Shown here: positions 42,469 to 46,707 of the stretch, one piece after another
Numbering within the stretch: position 1 is the first letter of the stretch
Layout: the number at the start of each line of letters is the position of its first letter
Assembly: GCA_001683905.1 (NCBI GenBank)
Contig: LXQK01000094.1
Location: 1 to 46,707, forward strand
Reading direction: 5' to 3'
Length of the DNA stretch: 46,707 bases
Origin: Marivirga sp. ANT-B6
GTDB taxonomy: Bacteria; Bacteroidota; Bacteroidia; Cytophagales; Cyclobacteriaceae
Translations under genes and position numbers: made by a program
The notes under the pieces: model-generated
The model's database searches: none
Seen by the model: only the letters and a program-made list of their open reading frames with translations
Told to the model about the DNA's origin: nothing

Positions 42469-44658
42469 CTATGCAGACTGAAGGGTCATCTTGCTTTGGA
42501 TAACTGGAATTTGGAAAGGTATTTCGATTTCAAATTCTGTGAGGTCGGGGTTATTTTCCAATAAGGCGATTTTTCCTTTCAGCTTTTCTACACTCAGTTT
42601 GACCATATATAGCCCTAAACCGGCTGTTTGGTGTTTGCCGCTACCTCGGGCAAACATCTCGAAAATCTGTGGAAATTCAGCCTTATTGATACCGATGCCG
42701 TTGTCGGCAACATTAATATATAACTTGTTGTTCTTTTTGTAGACGTTGATATCTACAAAAGATTCACTCTTCTCAGTTTTTCTATGGAACTTGATCGCAT
42801 TCTCGATCAGATTGTGCATCACCAATTTCAAAAGCGTTTGATCAGAGAAAAACTTAATGTTCTTGCTTACGGATACATTAAATTTGATTTTACTAAAACC
42901 ATCATAAAGGCTGTTTTCTGCCAGAACAGAATCCGTAAGCTCAATAAAATCAATAGGTTCTAGCTTTAGCTCCATGTTTTTAATATCACTTACGGTAGAG
43001 AGCCGGGCCAGCATACTATTGAGATAGTTAGCAGTGCCATTAAGCATCTCAAAATAGTTCAAAGACTTTTCATCTTCGACATCCATTAAAGCGACATTGC
43101 AAAGCCCCATAAGTCTGGCAAGTGGCCCGCGGATGTCATGACTGGTCTTGTAGATAAAAGAATCAAGTTCCTTCAGTGCAATTTCCAGTTCGCTGTTGGT
43201 GGTCTTTAGTTCTTTAGTTCTGGACTTTACAATACTTTCTAATTGCGCATTGATTTCATTAAGCACATCGTTTTGCTCTTTAATTACCTGCTGCGCCTTT
43301 TCGAGTTCCAGGTTGTTTTTGACAAGGCTTTCCTTTTGGTTTTCAATTTCAATTTTTTGCGATAAAATCTCGTCGTTACTGTCCTGAAGCTTGGCATTTA
43401 ACCTGTTTTTGCTTTTGTACATGGAATAGAAAAGAGCCACCAGCGCAAGGGTTAATATAAATATGGTGAAGAGGAAGGTAGTTTTGGCTTTGTTTTCACT
43501 GATCTCCATGTCTTTCCTTGCCAGTGCCTGTTGCTTCTTTTCCTCCTCAATCTCCATCTGAATGTTTGACAGATTCTTGGCTAGCTTCTCATTGAAAAGA
43601 TAATTTTTTAGATCGATGTACTTGTTTTGATATCGGTAAGCTTTTTCATAGTCTCCGAGTTTATCAAAAATCTTGGCATACAGCTCAAAGTTCTCCATCA
43701 GTCGCTCTTTGGTGCGTGAGCTTTCCGCCAGCGCATGGCTTTTATCTAATAAAATGAGGGAGTTCTCGTATTCATTTTTAAAGAATTCCAGCCTGCTCAG
43801 ATAAAAATAATTTCCAGAGATATTGTTCTTATCTTTTATCTGCTGGCTTAGTTTCAAAGAACGGTTGTAGTACAACCCTGCGCGATAATTTTTTCCTTCG
43901 CTCTCATACAACTGGCCAAGCCCCTTGTAAGCAATAGCAAGGCCATTCAGGTTTTTTGTTTTTTTACTTAGCTTGATGGAGGCATTAAAATGTTTAATGG
44001 CAAGCGGTTCGTTCTTTAGTTCGCTATAAAGTGAACCTATATTATTAATCGTACTTACCAATAAGCTGGACTTATTAAGCTTATTGAAGATTTCCTGCGA
44101 CTCTGTGTAGTATTTCAGCGCATTTTCATAGTCCTTTAATTTTTGATGCACCATGCCTATGTTATTCAAAGAGATGCCGATCCCAAGCAGGTCGTTCATC
44201 TCCTTTTTCATCTTTAAGGCTTCAAAGTGATAAAATAGAGAATTTTTATAGTCGCCAATAGTGTAATAAAGCGAGCCCAGGTTATTCTGACTGCTTTTTA
44301 TCCCAATTTTATCGTCATTAACACGAGATATTTTAAGTGCGTTGTAGAAGTAGCTGAGTGCTGTATTTAATTCACCATTGTATTGATATACATCACCAAC
44401 GTGGCGTAGCGAAGAGGAGATTCTTCTTGCGTTGTTTACTTTATAGGAAAGCTTAAGCGCCTTTTCTGCAAATACCAGGGCTTCTTCAGGATCCTGATTA
44501 AGTAATCTATTACTTTTTTTATTCAGGTCGTCGATCTTCTGAAGCTCCAGCTTAAGAGATTGTGCAGGTTCAATGTCATCACCTTGGTCTGCTATTGCTT
44601 TAGACAGGCAAACAAAGAGGATCAAAAAGAGGATAAGACCTTTTCTTGCTATGACCAT
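42469..44658 (-). CDS. Sensor histidine kinase with N-terminal TPR repeats
   Basis: 729 residues. A signal or anchor helix (about 6-24) leads to a run of tetratricopeptide repeats (about 35-380, e.g. SSLRHVGDVYQYNGEL, ALSYFYNALKISR). Then come a membrane helix near 390-412 and a coiled coil (about 420-490). The dimerisation/phosphoacceptor helix has His507 in TSHDIRGPLARL. The ATPase domain has the N-box NLIENAIKFHR, G1 DNGIGI and G2 GLGLYMVK. The TPRs would be periplasmic and the kinase cytosolic. No response regulator is adjacent, so it is an orphan kinase by position; phosphatase activity cannot be judged. Confidence 0.9.
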   Translation of the reverse strand: MVIARKGLILFLILFVCLSKAIADQGDDIEPAQSLKLELQKIDDLNKKSNRLLNQDPEEALVFAEKALKLSYKVNNARRISSSLRHVGDVYQYNGELNTALSYFYNALKISRVNDDKIGIKSSQNNLGSLYYTIGDYKNSLFYHFEALKMKKEMNDLLGIGISLNNIGMVHQKLKDYENALKYYTESQEIFNKLNKSSLLVSTINNIGSLYSELKNEPLAIKHFNASIKLSKKTKNLNGLAIAYKGLGQLYESEGKNYRAGLYYNRSLKLSQQIKDKNNISGNYFYLSRLEFFKNEYENSLILLDKSHALAESSRTKERLMENFELYAKIFDKLGDYEKAYRYQNKYIDLKNYLFNEKLAKNLSNIQMEIEEEKKQQALARKDMEISENKAKTTFLFTIFILTLALVALFYSMYKSKNRLNAKLQDSNDEILSQKIEIENQKESLVKNNLELEKAQQVIKEQNDVLNEINAQLESIVKSRTKELKTTNSELEIALKELDSFIYKTSHDIRGPLARLMGLCNVALMDVEDEKSLNYFEMLNGTANYLNSMLARLSTVSDIKNMELKLEPIDFIELTDSVLAENSLYDGFSKIKFNVSVSKNIKFFSDQTLLKLVMHNLIENAIKFHRKTEKSESFVDINVYKKNNKLYINVADNGIGINKAEFPQIFEMFARGSGKHQTAGLGLYMVKLSVEKLKGKIALLENNPDLTEFEIEIPFQIPVIQSKMTLQSA

Positions 44659-44683
44659 TCAAAAGAAAAATTTATTTGACATA

Positions 44684-44691
44684 CAAAGGTA
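44684..44691 (-). promoter_or_regulatory. Candidate -7 box of the histidine kinase gene
   Basis: TACCTTTG on the minus strand matches TAnnTTTG exactly, 25 nt before the start codon. No clear upstream TTTG. Confidence 0.4.
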
Positions 44692-44911
44692 TAACTATAT
44701 CCAAAAATATAGGGATTTAGTAACCATAAAAAAAAGAATAATTTTCTAATTTAAATAAAATAGGTCGATGTCCAAATAAATTGTATCTCCCGTTTCGCTC
44801 CTTTTGCAGAATTCTTGCTCTTAGGATAAATCCCTCCTCATAATAATATAACTCCTCGATGATCAAATTGTGAATTTTATTATTATTGAGAATAATCTTG
44901 AATATAATACG

Positions 44912-44919
44912 TATCTTTG
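44912..44919 (+). promoter_or_regulatory. Candidate -7 box of typA
   Basis: TATCTTTG matches TAnnTTTG exactly, 21 nt before the start codon; the following GCGGC is often seen at Bacteroidota start sites. The nearest TTG upstream gives a 23-nt spacer, longer than usual. The rest of the 282-nt gap between the divergent kinase and typA is AT-rich and holds no gene. Confidence 0.5.
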
Positions 44920-44940
44920 CGGCTTAAATTGTAAAACCGC

Positions 44941-46707
44941 ATGCAAAGTATTAGAAATATTGCCATTATAGCCCACGTTGACCACGGTAAAACCACGTTA
45001 GTGGATAAGATTATTCATGCCTCCAAGTTATTCCGGGAGAATCAGGAATTTGGTGACCTTATTCTTGATAACAATGACCTGGAAAGAGAAAGAGGAATTA
45101 CCATCCTATCTAAAAACGTTTCTGTGCGCTATAATGGTGTAAAAATAAATATCATAGATACTCCTGGTCACGCCGATTTTGGTGGTGAAGTGGAGAGAGT
45201 TTTGAAAATGGCAGACGGTGTACTGCTATTGGTGGATGCCTTTGAAGGACCAATGCCACAGACAAGATTTGTTTTAAGTAAAGCTTTGGCTTTGGGGCTG
45301 AAGCCTATTGTTGTTGTCAACAAAGTAGATAAAGAAAATTGCAGACCCGACGAGGTACACGAGCAGGTATTTGATTTGATGTTCAACCTTGATGCCACCG
45401 AGGAGCAGCTTGACTTTGTGACCGTTTATGGGTCTTCCAAGCAGGGATGGATGAGTACCGACTGGAAGCAGCCAACGACCGACATTGTGCCATTATTAGA
45501 TTCCATCATCAAGAATATTCCACCAGCACCGTATAATGAGGGGATTCCTCAATTGCAGATTACTTCACTGGATTACTCAGCGTTCGTTGGTCGAATAGCT
45601 ATTGGTAGAGTGTATCAGGGTGTATTGAAAGAAGGGGCTACAATGGGCCTTTGCAAAAGCGATGGCACAGTGAAAAAGGTAAAAATTAAGGAGTTGCAGG
45701 TATTTGAAGGTCTCGGAAAACTTCGTGTGCAGGAAGTAAGTGCCGGTGATATTTGTGCTGTAGTAGGTATCGAAGATTTTGAAATTGGTGATACACTTAC
45801 TGATTTTGAAAATCCAAAGCCTCTTCCAAGGATATCTATTGATGAGCCAACGATGAATATGCTCTTTACCATCAACAATTCTCCCTTTTTTGGTAAAGAA
45901 GGTAAGTTTGTGACATCGCGCCACCTTCGTGACAGGTTATTCAAGGAAATTGAAAAGAATCTGGCGCTTAAAGTTGAAGCTACGGATAGCGAAGACAAGT
46001 TTATGGTCTATGGAAGAGGTATCCTTCACCTTTCTATATTAATTGAGACCATGAGAAGAGAAGGCTATGAATTACAGGTAGGCCAGCCACAGGTGATTTT
46101 CAGGGAGATCGATGGTGTTCGATGCGAGCCTATAGAAACGTTGGTGGTGGATGTGCCGCAGGAATCATCTGGGAAAGTTATTGAGCTGGTTACCCAAAGA
46201 AAAGGTGAGCTACTTATTATGGAGCCAAAAGGTGATTTGCAACATCTTGAATTTATAATTCCATCAAGGGGATTAATTGGTTTGCGAAATAATGTACTTA
46301 CCTCTACAGCAGGCGAAGCTATTATGAATCACCGGTTTAAAAGTTACGAGCCTTACAAAGGTCCTATAGCAGGAAGGAATAGCGGATCGTTAATTTCTAT
46401 GGAAACTGGCCCTGGAACAGCCTACTCTATTGATAAACTGCAGGATAGAGGAATCTTTTTTGTTGATCCCGGCGTTGAAGTGTATGCAGGCCAGGTAATA
46501 GGCGAGCATTCGAGAGAAAATGATATTGTCGTAAATATCCAAAAGGGTAAAAAGTTAACCAATATGCGTGCTTCCGGAACGGATGATAACGTAAAGATAT
46601 ATCCCGCCAGAAAATTTTCTTTAGAGGAGGCGATGGAGTATATTCAGAAAGATGAGTATCTTGAAATTACACCTAAATCCATCAGAATGCGTAAGATCTA
46701 TCTTGAC
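44941..46707 (+). CDS. typA: Translational GTPase TypA/BipA (3' end outside window)
   Basis: 589 codons from the ATG at 44941, open to the window edge; the family is about 600-610 residues, so only the last few are missing. G1 is AHVDHGKT (11-18), the switch I motif RERGITI, G3 DTPGHADFGGE and G4 NKVDK. EF-G-like domains III and V (GRGILHLSILIETMRREG) and the TypA-specific C-terminal domain (NNVLTSTAGEAIM, then GTAYSIDKLQDRGIFFVDPG) follow. It is a ribosome-associated GTPase for stress and low-temperature growth and 50S assembly. Confidence 0.96.
   Translation, partial: MQSIRNIAIIAHVDHGKTTLVDKIIHASKLFRENQEFGDLILDNNDLERERGITILSKNVSVRYNGVKINIIDTPGHADFGGEVERVLKMADGVLLLVDAFEGPMPQTRFVLSKALALGLKPIVVVNKVDKENCRPDEVHEQVFDLMFNLDATEEQLDFVTVYGSSKQGWMSTDWKQPTTDIVPLLDSIIKNIPPAPYNEGIPQLQITSLDYSAFVGRIAIGRVYQGVLKEGATMGLCKSDGTVKKVKIKELQVFEGLGKLRVQEVSAGDICAVVGIEDFEIGDTLTDFENPKPLPRISIDEPTMNMLFTINNSPFFGKEGKFVTSRHLRDRLFKEIEKNLALKVEATDSEDKFMVYGRGILHLSILIETMRREGYELQVGQPQVIFREIDGVRCEPIETLVVDVPQESSGKVIELVTQRKGELLIMEPKGDLQHLEFIIPSRGLIGLRNNVLTSTAGEAIMNHRFKSYEPYKGPIAGRNSGSLISMETGPGTAYSIDKLQDRGIFFVDPGVEVYAGQVIGEHSRENDIVVNIQKGKKLTNMRASGTDDNVKIYPARKFSLEEAMEYIQKDEYLEITPKSIRMRKIYLD

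Overview
The window comes from a member of the Bacteroidota, most likely a gliding-type marine or soil cytophagal bacterium; the genus cannot be fixed from sequence alone. Supporting signs are a type IX secretion sortase (PorU), C-terminal sorting domains of both T9SS types (type A on a PhoX-like protein, type B on an Fn3 protein), several -7 boxes of the Bacteroidota form TAnnTTTG, almost no Shine-Dalgarno sequences, and a type-B succinate dehydrogenase.

Layout. 1-1.4 kb: a decayed tract of small plus-strand gene remnants with frameshifts. 1.5-6.9 kb: a secreted redoxin overlapping a cytochrome c/copper-monooxygenase-like protein, then porU. 7.2-11.8 kb: a T9SS-exported PhoX-family protein, a terminator-like hairpin, a di-haem peroxidase with a long N-terminal extension, and a short cation-diffusion-facilitator transporter overlapping it by 1 nt. 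11.7-14.1 kb: a second decayed tract on the minus strand. It holds a frameshifted 5'-truncated kefC, an internally deleted cNMP-binding/thioredoxin-reductase fusion gene, a small membrane protein and unexplained hairpins. 14.1-14.7 kb: a lipoprotein and a duplicated terminator arm. 14.7-20.1 kb (minus): a tight five-gene operon of Na+/solute symporter, GNAT acetyltransferase, alanine/ornithine-racemase-family enzyme, M20 amidohydrolase and alanine racemase. It looks like a pathway for uptake, deacylation and racemisation of (N-acyl or D-) amino acids. 20.3-23.8 kb (minus): sdhCAB with a recognisable promoter and terminator.

24.3-27.2 kb: a large secreted Fn3/gliding-associated protein with a recent exact in-frame tandem duplication. 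27.3-32.3 kb: YdcF-type protein, lipoprotein phosphoesterase, outer-membrane barrel candidate, DUF3891 protein and SLC13/RCK permease. 32.3-35.7 kb: a short GT35 alpha-glucan phosphorylase whose expected PLP lysine is threonine, divergent from an FGGY gluconokinase-like gene. 35.8-37.6 kb (minus): a secreted TSGGS-repeat beta-solenoid protein and an ABC ATPase without a permease, preceded by a sigma-54-like element and a 36-bp inverted repeat. 37.7-42.4 kb (minus): metG, then tRNA-Gln(TTG)-prs-rplY-pth. 42.5-44.7 kb (minus): a TPR sensor histidine kinase. 44.9 kb to the end: typA/bipA, cut by the window edge.

Housekeeping genes are intact. The unusual material lies in the racemase operon, the GT35 variant, the TSGGS/ABC locus with its operator, the PhoX-peroxidase-CDF set and the two decayed tracts. 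All function calls rest on recognition of families and motifs by eye; no database search was run.
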